A stretch of 64,000 nucleotides of DNA. It comes from an uncultured Clostridia bacterium. GTDB lineage: Bacteria > Bacillota > Clostridia > TANB77 > CAG-508. Below the pieces are notes generated by a model. That model saw only the letters and a list, made by a program, of their open reading frames with translations, did no database searches and had not been told where the DNA came from. The stretch lies in contig CALXCF010000003.1 in NCBI GenBank assembly GCA_944386755.1, forward strand, positions 1 to 64,000, read 5' to 3'. Below, in pieces: positions 27,942 through 36,751 of this stretch. A program made the position numbers and the translations under genes. Within the stretch, counting starts at the first letter, position 1. The number at the start of each line of letters is the position of its first letter.

Positions 27942-28430
27942 TTAATTTTCTTCAGGCTCAACATACTCCAATGTTCCCGGAATTATTTTATCAATAAAAA
28001 CTTCTCCATTTAAATGATCCACTTCATGTGATATAGCTTGTGCTAATAATTCTTTAGCCTTTACTTGCATTCTTTTTCCATCTCTATCAGTATATTCTGC
28101 TACAACTTCGGCAGGTCTAATTATTTTTGCAAATTCATTTGGAAAACTTAAACATCCTTCTTCTACCTCTTGCTCTCCCTTTGTTTTAACAATTACAGGA
28201 TTTATCAATACTATTGGTCCTTTATCATCATATAAATCAATTACAACGACTCTTTTTAATACACCAACCTGAACTGCTGCTAGTCCCACTCCATTATATT
28301 TATGCATTGTTTCAATCATATCATCTATAAGTGTTTGTATTTTTTCACTTGATATTTCTTCTTCTGGAACTTCTTTTGATTTTTTCTTTAATATGTCGTC
28401 TCCTTGATATCTTAAATTTCTAATTGCCAC
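27942..28430 (-). CDS. def: Peptide deformylase
   Basis: 162 aa. Removes the N-terminal formyl group from new proteins. Metal site: EEGCLSFP (Cys ligand) and SHEVDHLNG (HExxH). The first motif reads GVGLAAVQVG rather than the usual GVGLAAPQVG, a known type of variation. GTG start (28428-28430) after GGGAGAG. Confidence 0.95.
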   Translation of the reverse strand: MAIRNLRYQGDDILKKKSKEVPEEEISSEKIQTLIDDMIETMHKYNGVGLAAVQVGVLKRVVVIDLYDDKGPIVLINPVIVKTKGEQEVEEGCLSFPNEFAKIIRPAEVVAEYTDRDGKRMQVKAKELLAQAISHEVDHLNGEVFIDKIIPGTLEYVEPEEN

Positions 28431-28462
28431 TTCTATCTCTCCCTTCTTAAATACTTAAACTT

Positions 28463-28588
28463 GGTTGGAAAAGAATTAAATTCTGGCAAGGAAAATTTTA
28501 TTTAAAAGGCAAGGGCGCATACTTTTTGTATGTAACCGCGTTTTAAATAAAATTTGACGCAGTCCAAAATTGTAATTATTTTTCAACC
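28463..28588. repeat. Family B structured element between priA and def
   Basis: Arms TGGTTGGAAAAGAATTAAAT and ATTGTAATTATTTTTCAACCA pair; the inner arms AAATTTTATTTAAAA/TTTTAAATAAAATTT and the tip CATACtttttGTATG pair. Same ends and length as the copies at 23543 and 25702 but a different, compensating interior. It lies 4 nt after the priA stop and 32 nt before def. Confidence 0.75.
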
Positions 28589-28592
28589 ATTT

Positions 28593-30914
28593 CTAGCTCA
28601 TGTTATTTGGATTAACATCAATTGTTATTCTTGTATCCTTTATATTTTGCTTATAAATATTTTTTAGAGAATCATTTAAAATTCTGTTTATTTCTTCTGT
28701 CATATTTCCTTTTATTATAATTCTCCATCTATATCTATTTTGTATTTTATCAATTGGACAAGGCATTGGTTTAAATAATTTTATTTCATTCTCGTCACCT
28801 TGTATCATTTCACTTTTCTGTAAATTATTTAGTTCTTTTTGCAATTTCTCATACATTTGATTTGATACTTTTTTTATTTCATTTTCATTATAACTATTAA
28901 ATCCAATTAATATTATATCGCAAAATGGCGGATATTTCAATTGTTTTCTTAAAGCAATTTCTGTTTCGTAAAACTTTTCATAATCCTGTTCTCTTGAACA
29001 TTGTATTGCAAAGCTTTGTGGATTATATGTTTGAATTATAACTTTTCCCGGCAAATTCTCACGTCCTGCTCTTCCTGCTACTTGTGTTAAAATTTGAAAT
29101 GTTCTCTCATTTGCCCTATAATCATCTATATTTAGCGAACTATCAGCTGCAATTACTCCGACTAATGTTACATTTGGAAAGTGATGTCCTTTTACCACCA
29201 TTTGTGTTCCTATCAAAATGTCTATATTTTCATTTTTGAATTTATTTAATATTTCTTCATGTGAATTTTTCTTTGTAACAGTATCTATATCCATTCTTAT
29301 TGTACTTGCATTTGGAAATTGCTTATGTATTTCTTGTTCAAGTTTTTGTGTTCCTGTTCCAAAATATCTTATTTTATCGCTTTTACACTCAGGACATACT
29401 GTTACTATATTTTGCTCATATCCACAATAATGACATTTTAATTTTCTTTCATAGCTATGATATGTTAAACTTATATTGCAATTTGGACATTTTACCGTAT
29501 ATCCACAGTTTCTGCACATTATAAAAGTAGAATAACCTCTTCTATTTAGAAATAATATTGTCTGTCTTTTATTTTTCAAATTTTCTTCTATGTTGGAATA
29601 TAGCTCCATACTTAACATTGAACGGTTTCCATTTGCAAGTTCTTGTTTTAAGTCAATTATTTCAACTGATGGAAGTGATGAATTATTTGCTCTTTTTGTT
29701 AGTTCCAACAATGTAATTTCAGAACATTTTTGCTTTTCGTTTGCCTCTGATTTTATATTATCATTATTCGAATTTTTTTCTGTTACTTTATAATATGTAT
29801 GCAAATCAGGTGTTGCACTTCCTAATAACAATGGAATATTGTTTTCTTTTGCCAACTTCTTCGCTATTTCTTTTGCATTGTATTTTGGTGTTGTCTCTGA
29901 CTTATATGAGCTATCATGTTCTTCATCAATTATAATGATTCCTACATTTGCTAATGGTGCAAATATAGCAGACCTTGCTCCTATTACAATTTTTGCATCT
30001 CCATTTCTTATTTTTTCCCATTCGTCATGTCTTTCACCTATTGAAAGTTTACTATGTAATATTGCTATATCTTCTTTTCCAAACCTTGATACAAATCTTT
30101 CTAACATTTGTGGAGTTAATGAAATTTCTGGTACTAATACGATTGCTGTTTTTTCATTTTCTATTACCTTTTGTATTAGTTGCAAATATACCTCTGTCTT
30201 TCCAGAACCTGTTACTCCATATAATAAAAATTGTTCAAATCTATTTTCATCAATTGTTTTTTCTACTTTTTCAAATGCTTCTTGTTGTTCATCTGTTAAT
30301 TGCAATTTTTCTGTTCTCTCATATTCTTTAAATAATAATGGATTTCTTTCTACCTTTTTTTCTATAATTTCTAAATATCCGTTTTTTATTAATGTATTTA
30401 CTATTGCTCTTGATGTATCTGTGAACATCTCTATTTCAGGTATTGTTGCCCCTTCGTTATCTTTTACAAATTTTAATATTTTTATTTGTTTTTCAGATTT
30501 TATTTTTTTAGTTTCTATCTCAAATTCTATTTCTTCAATATCTTTTTTTAAATATACCGTATTTATGATTTTATCTTGAATTCTCTTTTCTTTGTTTTTT
30601 GTTCTTGTTCCAGGTGTTAGCATAAGTTTAATACAGTCTGATACATTACAAAAATATCTATTTGCCATCCATTTTGCAAGTTCTATTTGCTTATCTGTTA
30701 AGTTTTCTTCGATTTTTATAATGTCTTTATTCGCAAATTCTGATTTTTCTTTTAATTTGACTACAAATGCTTCTTCTTGTTTTTCTCCTTTTCCAAATGG
30801 CACTATGACTTTGCTTCCTACTAAAATCAGGTCCTCTAGTTCTTTTGGTATATTGTAGTCAAATGTTCTATTTAGTTTTTTTGCTCCTCTATTTATTATT
30901 ACTTCTGCTACCAT
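28593..30914 (-). CDS. priA: Primosomal replication restart helicase PriA
   Basis: 773 aa. N-terminal DNA-binding domain, then the helicase core: LLYGVTGSGKTEVYLQLIQ (Walker A), IIIDEEHDSSYK (DEEH), FLNRRGYS, a zinc-binding block with CRNCGYTVKCPNCNISLTYH and CHYCGYEQ...CPECKS, and QVAGRAGRENLPGKV. It reloads the replisome at stalled forks. GGAG ribosome site. First gene of priA-def-fmt. Confidence 0.95.
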   Translation of the reverse strand: MVAEVIINRGAKKLNRTFDYNIPKELEDLILVGSKVIVPFGKGEKQEEAFVVKLKEKSEFANKDIIKIEENLTDKQIELAKWMANRYFCNVSDCIKLMLTPGTRTKNKEKRIQDKIINTVYLKKDIEEIEFEIETKKIKSEKQIKILKFVKDNEGATIPEIEMFTDTSRAIVNTLIKNGYLEIIEKKVERNPLLFKEYERTEKLQLTDEQQEAFEKVEKTIDENRFEQFLLYGVTGSGKTEVYLQLIQKVIENEKTAIVLVPEISLTPQMLERFVSRFGKEDIAILHSKLSIGERHDEWEKIRNGDAKIVIGARSAIFAPLANVGIIIIDEEHDSSYKSETTPKYNAKEIAKKLAKENNIPLLLGSATPDLHTYYKVTEKNSNNDNIKSEANEKQKCSEITLLELTKRANNSSLPSVEIIDLKQELANGNRSMLSMELYSNIEENLKNKRQTILFLNRRGYSTFIMCRNCGYTVKCPNCNISLTYHSYERKLKCHYCGYEQNIVTVCPECKSDKIRYFGTGTQKLEQEIHKQFPNASTIRMDIDTVTKKNSHEEILNKFKNENIDILIGTQMVVKGHHFPNVTLVGVIAADSSLNIDDYRANERTFQILTQVAGRAGRENLPGKVIIQTYNPQSFAIQCSREQDYEKFYETEIALRKQLKYPPFCDIILIGFNSYNENEIKKVSNQMYEKLQKELNNLQKSEMIQGDENEIKLFKPMPCPIDKIQNRYRWRIIIKGNMTEEINRILNDSLKNIYKQNIKDTRITIDVNPNNMS

Positions 30915-31023
30915 TTTAATCTCCTTTTTTACTTATGTAAGTATATCAAATTTTTATTCTTTTAACAATAGCAAAAATAAAATAGATATCTCCTTTTACA
31001 GAAGTATCTATTTTGTGTAAACT

Positions 31024-31887
31024 CTAGCCCCTGAAATCCACAATGGGCTGTAATAATGCTTTATCAGATATAGCCTTATTAAAATATCTAATGGTTTCAA
31101 ACAAAGCCTCTTCATGTGAAGCAGTAATATAGATTGTTCTATCTACATTTTCTGATTCTGGATTTTGTGAATCAGTTGGAACTATACCATCACTTAAATC
31201 TGCTCCAAAAACTTTATGGGCAAACTCACTTATTTGTTCACTTGATGAAATAACATTGAACCAACGATGACGTTTTAACTCTACATTATCAGTTTTTAAT
31301 AATACCTTATGTTTTTCAGCCAACTCTTCATCTGGCAAGTGATAAATTCTAGAAAGTTTACCATACTCTCTCATTCTTTCAAAAAATCCAGTTTTTGATT
31401 TTACGAATTCTCTATCTGCCATCTGCGTTCCAAAAAAAGGAGTTGCTATTGTTACAATTCTTATTGTACGATTTTCTTCCAAATATTCTGGAATATTAAC
31501 TACACATAAGCCACATTCTCCAACAGCAAAGAAAACTATTGATGTATACTGTCTAAATATATTTGTTTCATCAGAAATTTCTTTGTTAATCATTCTAGCT
31601 AACTGACGAGCCACATATTTAAACCTTCCTTTTTTAGCATTTTTTCTTGGCTTACTTGGGAGATATAACTGCATTATATCTCCAGGCAAATTATAGTCAT
31701 CAGCCGTCAAACTCCTTAATTCTTTATTATCTAAACATATGATATTTAGTTTTTTACTTTCTGGAACACATTTAATCCATTTTAATATCATACTTGGAGT
31801 TTGTAAGATGATTTCTCCTCTCTTTTCAACAAGTTCTTCTCTTGTGGTCTTGTTCCCATTCACTCTGATTTTCATTTCTTCCCGCAT
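31024..31887 (-). CDS. Alpha/beta-hydrolase-like protein with an altered nucleophile elbow
   Basis: 287 aa. The pattern resembles PGAP1/lipase-type hydrolases: SIVFFAVGECGLCVV where GHSxGG would stand, then IATPFFGTQM, DGIVPTDSQN in the usual acid region and TASHEEALF in the usual histidine region. The nucleophile position reads G-E-C-G, so Ser is replaced by Cys and the trailing Gly by Leu. It may use Cys, or have lost activity. No signal peptide. Assignment rests on motif order only; it stands alone after the pheT region. Confidence 0.5.
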   Translation of the reverse strand: MREEMKIRVNGNKTTREELVEKRGEIILQTPSMILKWIKCVPESKKLNIICLDNKELRSLTADDYNLPGDIMQLYLPSKPRKNAKKGRFKYVARQLARMINKEISDETNIFRQYTSIVFFAVGECGLCVVNIPEYLEENRTIRIVTIATPFFGTQMADREFVKSKTGFFERMREYGKLSRIYHLPDEELAEKHKVLLKTDNVELKRHRWFNVISSSEQISEFAHKVFGADLSDGIVPTDSQNPESENVDRTIYITASHEEALFETIRYFNKAISDKALLQPIVDFRG

Positions 31888-32066
31888 TATTAATTTCTCC
31901 CTTCTAAAATTATTTAGTATAGAAATATGTGTTAATGAGTTACAGAGTATATTTTACCACATTATGTATATTTTGGCAAGAAAAATTCAAGAGCAAATTT
32001 TTACTCTTGAATCTTTTATTAAATGTCTGTCCCTTTTGTTTCATTTTGAAACGATTTGGCACGTCC

Positions 32067-34469
32067 CTAACGTCTCAATTCTGCATGTAAAGTTTTCTCT
32101 AATTCAGAAATAATTGAATCCATAACATTATTTATTTCTTCATCACTAAGTGTTTTGTTTTTATCTCTAAAAATTAAAGAATAAGCAACGCTTTTCTTGT
32201 TTTCTCCAAGTCTTTCATTTCTGTAAATATCAAATAGCTTCATGCTTTCAAGAAGTTTTTTACCTTTTTTAGTAATTATCTTTTCAATTTGACCTACTTC
32301 AACTTCTTCATCAACAATTATTGCAATATCTCTTTCAACTGCTGGAAATTTAGGAATTTCTACATATTTCTTATTTTCTCTTGAATATTTTACTAATTTT
32401 GTAATATTAATCTCTGCTAAATATGCTCTTTTTCCTATATCATAATTTTGTAATACTTCTGGATGTACTTCTCCAATTGTTCCTATTACATCAATTCCTA
32501 TTTTTATATTTGCACATCTTCCTGGATGATATGATTTATTATCTCTTTCTTTTTCCACATCATATCTATTTACACTTATTGCTTCCAAAACATTTTCAAT
32601 AATTCCTTTTAATACATAGAAATCAATATCATCTCCATACATTCCTATTGTTAAAATATCTTCTTGTACTGGAACTTCTCCATCTTCTACTTGATGATTT
32701 GTATTTTTATAATTTCTAGATATATCGAATAATTTTACATTTTGATTTTTCTTATTTACATTTGTTGCAAGTATTTGCATCATACTTGGAACTGTTGATG
32801 GTCTCATCAATTTGAATTCTTCACCTAAAGGATTTTGCAATGTTATTGCATATTTTTGAACTTCCTCTGAAATGTTTGATTTTTCTAAGTCTTTTTTGCT
32901 TATAAATCCATATGTATAAATTTCTGATAAGCCACTATCTACTAATACATCCCTAATTTTCTTAATTATTTTTTGTTCTTTATTTCTAACGCCTAAAGTT
33001 GTGTCTGCTTTTATTAAAGTTGTATCTAATTTATCATATCCATAAAATCTTGCAATTTCTTCTGCAATGTCAGCTAAGCAAGTTAAATCCATTCTGAAAT
33101 ATGGTGAAATTGCTACATCATTTTCTACTTTTATTTCTAATTTTTCTAATATATCAATCATTTCTTGTTTTGATAATTTAGTTCCTAGTAGATTATTAAT
33201 TCTATCAACATCTAATTTTATTTTATGAATTTCTTGTTTTGTAGGATAAACATCAACTTTTCCATCTACAACTTCTCCGCTACCAGTTAATTCTACTAAT
33301 TCAACTGCTCTATTTACAGCTCTTAATGCATTTTCAGCAGATAAACCTTTTTCAAATCTTGAAGATGCTTCTGTTCTTAGTCCTACTTTCTTAGCTGTTT
33401 TTCTTACACTTCCACCATAAAATACTGCTGACTCAAATACTACTGTTTCAGTATCATTTTCTATTTCTGAATTTAGTCCACCCATAACACCAGCAATAGC
33501 CACAGCTCTCTTGTCATCTGCAATTACTAAATCGTCTTCATTTAATTCTCTTTCTTGTTCATCTAATGTTGTAATTTTTTCTCCATTTTTTGCTCTTCTA
33601 ACAGTGATATGTTTTCCTTCAATAGAATTAATATCAAAAGCATGCATTGGTTGACCTAATTCTAACATTACATAGTTTGTAATATCAACTATGTTGTTTA
33701 TGCTTCTAACACCACAAGCTCTTAATCTTCTTTTCATCCAGTCTGGTGATTCTTTAATTTTTACATTTTTTACAACTCTTGCAATATATCTATAACATAA
33801 ATCAGGAGCTTCAATGTCAACTTTTAATCCTTCTATTTCTTTTTTATCTCCAACTTTTAGGTTATCCAAATTTCCTCTTGGATTTTTAAATTTTTTGTTC
33901 AAAGATACCGCTGTTTCTCTTCCTAATCCTTCAATAGAAAAACAATCTGGTCGATTTGAAGTAATTTCAAAATCAATAATATCTTCTCTTAAATTTAAAA
34001 CATCAACAATATCTTTTCCCAAATCTTTTTCTAAACTCTTATCTAAAATCATTATTCCATGCTCAATTTGTCCTGGATAATCTGCTAAATCTAGGTTTAG
34101 CTCTCCAACTGAACACATCATACCACATGAATCAATTCCTCTTAATTTTCCTGTTTTAATTTTAACACCATTAGGTAATTCTGCTCCATCTTTTGCAATT
34201 GGTACAATATCTCCAACTTTTATATTATCTGCGCCTGTAACAATTTGCAATTTTTCTGTTCCAACATCAACTTTTGTAACTACCAATTTATCTGCATCTG
34301 GATGTTTTTCTATTTCTAAAATTTTTCCAACAACGACATTTTTTATATCATTTCCCTTTTCGTCTATTGTCTCGACTTTAGAACCTGTCATTGTTAAAAT
34401 ATCACCTAATTCAGTAGGTAGTACATCAATATCACTATACTCTTTTAACCATTCAATACTTGCTTTCAT
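32067..34469 (-). CDS. pheT: Phenylalanyl-tRNA synthetase beta subunit
   Basis: 800 aa. N-terminal tRNA-binding domain (ILEIEKHPDADKLVVTKVDV), B3/4 editing domain, B5 domain, catalytic-like core (ASSRFEKGL..., YHPGRCANIKIG) and the C-terminal FDX-ACB domain (FPAVERDIAIIVDEEV). Forms the alpha2beta2 enzyme with PheS. Separated from pheS by a 98-aa unknown gene, which is unusual because pheS and pheT are normally adjacent. Confidence 0.96.
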   Translation of the reverse strand: MKASIEWLKEYSDIDVLPTELGDILTMTGSKVETIDEKGNDIKNVVVGKILEIEKHPDADKLVVTKVDVGTEKLQIVTGADNIKVGDIVPIAKDGAELPNGVKIKTGKLRGIDSCGMMCSVGELNLDLADYPGQIEHGIMILDKSLEKDLGKDIVDVLNLREDIIDFEITSNRPDCFSIEGLGRETAVSLNKKFKNPRGNLDNLKVGDKKEIEGLKVDIEAPDLCYRYIARVVKNVKIKESPDWMKRRLRACGVRSINNIVDITNYVMLELGQPMHAFDINSIEGKHITVRRAKNGEKITTLDEQERELNEDDLVIADDKRAVAIAGVMGGLNSEIENDTETVVFESAVFYGGSVRKTAKKVGLRTEASSRFEKGLSAENALRAVNRAVELVELTGSGEVVDGKVDVYPTKQEIHKIKLDVDRINNLLGTKLSKQEMIDILEKLEIKVENDVAISPYFRMDLTCLADIAEEIARFYGYDKLDTTLIKADTTLGVRNKEQKIIKKIRDVLVDSGLSEIYTYGFISKKDLEKSNISEEVQKYAITLQNPLGEEFKLMRPSTVPSMMQILATNVNKKNQNVKLFDISRNYKNTNHQVEDGEVPVQEDILTIGMYGDDIDFYVLKGIIENVLEAISVNRYDVEKERDNKSYHPGRCANIKIGIDVIGTIGEVHPEVLQNYDIGKRAYLAEINITKLVKYSRENKKYVEIPKFPAVERDIAIIVDEEVEVGQIEKIITKKGKKLLESMKLFDIYRNERLGENKKSVAYSLIFRDKNKTLSDEEINNVMDSIISELEKTLHAELRR

Positions 34470-34485
34470 CTATCTTTCTTCCTTT

Positions 34486-34545
34486 CCTGGGATTAGGGGA
34501 CGTTCTTTCAATCCCTCTTACTGGGATTAAGGGACACTCCTTATT
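34486..34545. repeat. GGGACG-type repeat upstream of pheT
   Basis: Two imperfect copies of GGGATTAGGGGACGTTC / GGGATTAAGGGACACTCC facing the same way. Related by the GGGAC(G) core to the family C hairpins. Confidence 0.45.
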
Positions 34546-34549
34546 AATT

Positions 34550-34843
34550 TTATCTATCCCATCCATTATAATTTTTGTTTGGCTTATAATTCTTTACATT
34601 CTGCCAATTCCCATATGTTGCTTCTCCCTTACTTTCCATTTGTTTTCTTTTTATTGCTTCTAATGAATCTTTTCTGAATTTATCTCTCCAATCTGGAATT
34701 AAAACTTTTACTACATAATTTCCTTTTTCATCAAAATCTGCTACTGTATCAACTTCTCTATTTTTTTCCATAATTTGTTTTATTTCTTTTATATAATTTT
34801 CGTTTCTTTTTCCCTCTTGAAATCTAAATACTTTTGTTTTCAC
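34550..34843 (-). CDS. Hypothetical protein between pheS and pheT
   Basis: About 97 aa, starting at GTG 34843 (11 nt after AAGGAG). One helix, then a beta hairpin (VADFDEKGNYVVKVLIPDW) and a basic, Asn/Tyr-rich tail ending NYKPNKNYNGWDR. No known family. The gene at 35992-36336, on the other side of pheS, has the same layout (helix, beta hairpin, basic Tyr-rich end), so the two may be diverged paralogues. Small and basic, so nucleic-acid binding is possible but unproven. Confidence 0.6.
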   Translation of the reverse strand: MKTKVFRFQEGKRNENYIKEIKQIMEKNREVDTVADFDEKGNYVVKVLIPDWRDKFRKDSLEAIKRKQMESKGEATYGNWQNVKNYKPNKNYNGWDR

Positions 34844-34953
34844 TAATTTTAACACTCCTTAATAAATTAAATTTTTAATAATTATTATTTACAAGAAAAA
34901 TTATTTAATATTTTTCTTAAAAATTCTACTTATTCTACTTTAAATTTAAAATC

Positions 34954-35973
34954 CTAAAATTGTTTTAAAAATCTTACATCATTTTCAAATAATAATCTCA
35001 TATCTTCTATTCCAAATTTTGCCATTGCTATTCTTTCAACACCAAATCCAAATGCAAATCCTGAGTATTCTTCTGGATCAATTCCACAATTTCTTAACAC
35101 ATTTGGATGGACCATTCCACATCCTAAAAGTTCTATCCAACCTTCTCCTTTACATACTCTGCATCCTTTTCCTCCACATACAAAGCATGATACATCTGCC
35201 TCTGCTGATGGTTCTGTAAATGGGAAATGATGTGGTCTGAATCTTATTTTTGTTTTTTCTCCTAAGCATTTTTTAGCAAACATTTCTAATGTTCCTTTTA
35301 AATCTGTCATTGAAATATTTTTATCAACAACTAATCCTTCTACTTGATGGAATACTGGTGAATGTGTTGCATCTACACTATCTGAACGATAAACTGCTCC
35401 TGGACATATTATTTTTATTGGTGGTTTTTGATTTTCCATTACTCTTGCTTGTACTGGTGATGTTTGACTTCTTAAGACTATATCATCTGTGATATAAAAA
35501 GTATCTTGTAGATCTCTTGCCGGATGGTCTGGTGGCGTATTTAATTTATCAAAATTGTATATAGCTTTTTCTACCTCTGGACCATCTGCTATTTCATACC
35601 CCATTCCTAAGAATATTTCTTCTACTTCTTGGATTACTTGTGTTATTGGATGTAATGAACCTAAATTTACTTTTTTACTTGGTTCTGTAACATCAATATT
35701 TTCTGTTTCCAATCTTTTTTCTAATTCTTTTCTGTTTAGTTCTTTTTCTTTTTTAGTAAATAATTCATCTAACTCGTCTCTTACTTGATTTACAAGACTT
35801 CCTATTACTGGTCTTTCTTCAGGTGATAATTTCCCCATTCCTCTTAGTACTACTGTTAATTCACCTTTTTTACCTAAATATTTTACTTTTAAGTCACTTA
35901 GTTGTCTTAAATCTTGACAATCATTGATTTCTTTTTGTGAATTTTCTTTGATTTTTGCAATTTCTTCTTTCAT
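34954..35973 (-). CDS. pheS: Phenylalanyl-tRNA synthetase alpha subunit
   Basis: 339 aa class II synthetase catalytic subunit. Coiled-coil N terminus, then [20 protein letters not shown], motif 2 region [35 protein letters not shown], and [20 protein letters not shown] with [13 protein letters not shown] (motif 3). Cysteine pairs ([17 protein letters not shown]) form the usual insertion. Under the T-box at 36412. Confidence 0.97.
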   Translation of the reverse strand: MKEEIAKIKENSQKEINDCQDLRQLSDLKVKYLGKKGELTVVLRGMGKLSPEERPVIGSLVNQVRDELDELFTKKEKELNRKELEKRLETENIDVTEPSKKVNLGSLHPITQVIQEVEEIFLGMGYEIADGPEVEKAIYNFDKLNTPPDHPARDLQDTFYITDDIVLRSQTSPVQARVMENQKPPIKIICPGAVYRSDSVDATHSPVFHQVEGLVVDKNISMTDLKGTLEMFAKKCLGEKTKIRFRPHHFPFTEPSAEADVSCFVCGGKGCRVCKGEGWIELLGCGMVHPNVLRNCGIDPEEYSGFAFGFGVERIAMAKFGIEDMRLLFENDVRFLKQF

Positions 35974-35991
35974 TTTTATTTTCTCCTTTCT

Positions 35992-36336
35992 TTAATATGG
36001 CCTATATGTATGTGTTGCTTTATATTGCCCATATGTTTTATTGTTATATTTTTCAAAACGCTTTTGTACTTTATCTTGTTTTATTTCACTCTCTTCAGTT
36101 AATAGTAAATTATTTTTCTTTCTAAATTTTAATTTTATAAATATTTTTCTAATAAAACTATTCTTCTTGTTAAATGTAAAAGTTATTATATATACTCCAA
36201 ATTTATTTAAATGCACCTGTACATCTATCTGCCTATTTGGAAATTCTTTTTTAGTTTCATCAATACTTTTTTGTACTTCATCTTTACTATATATTTTTGA
36301 ATCCATATAATATTCTAAGTACTTTGTTTTGTTCAT
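35992..36336 (-). CDS. Hypothetical basic protein, first gene under the T-box
   Basis: 114 aa, start MNKTKYLEYY at 36336 with TAGGATGTG upstream. Helix, beta hairpin (NKFGVYIITFTFNKKNSFI), basic stretch KLKFRKKNN and a tail YGQYKATHTYRPY. No recognised domain. Its place between a phenylalanine T-box and pheS suggests expression that rises when charged tRNA-Phe is scarce. See the similar gene at 34550. Confidence 0.6.
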   Translation of the reverse strand: MNKTKYLEYYMDSKIYSKDEVQKSIDETKKEFPNRQIDVQVHLNKFGVYIITFTFNKKNSFIRKIFIKLKFRKKNNLLLTEESEIKQDKVQKRFEKYNNKTYGQYKATHTYRPY

Positions 36337-36411
36337 ATTATCACATCCTATCAAATTTTATTTAAAATTTAATTCTACACTATCAGCAAATTATATACAA
36401 TTTGTTTTCCT

Positions 36412-36665
36412 TGCAAAAAGCCACTTCATCCTTGCATTAGGACGAAATGGCTTATCTTTCGTGGTACCACCTAAATTTATTAGTCTAAAAAAATCTATAT
36501 ACTCTTTATTACTAACCTCATTATTGTTTTAACGGTGTTCTACCGCTTTTCCCTACTCTTAATATTTCAAGAAAAGACCTAAAAAAGTGAAATTTCTATA
36601 TAATATTATCAATGGATTCCAGCCTAGTCCATTTTCTCTTGTGATAATTTTTTATTATATATACT
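36412..36665 (-). promoter_or_regulatory. T-box leader controlling pheS-pheT
   Basis: On the minus strand AGGTGGTACCACG (36460-36472) is the conserved T-box antiterminator bulge. It is followed by a terminator hairpin with GCCATTTCGTCCT and AGGATGAAGTGGC ending in a T run (about 36413-36453). Upstream lies a stem I region with CTAGGCTGGAATCC. A UUC followed by A at 36589-36591 could be the Phe specifier codon; this is tentative. Uncharged tRNA-Phe binding would favour read-through into the small gene, pheS, the second small gene and pheT. Confidence 0.88.
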
Positions 36666-36751
36666 TTGCTTTTTTGTTGGCTTTATTTATTTACATATAA
36701 TATTCTATCATAAAATTTGATATTTAGCAAGAGTTTTAAAAAAATTTATTT

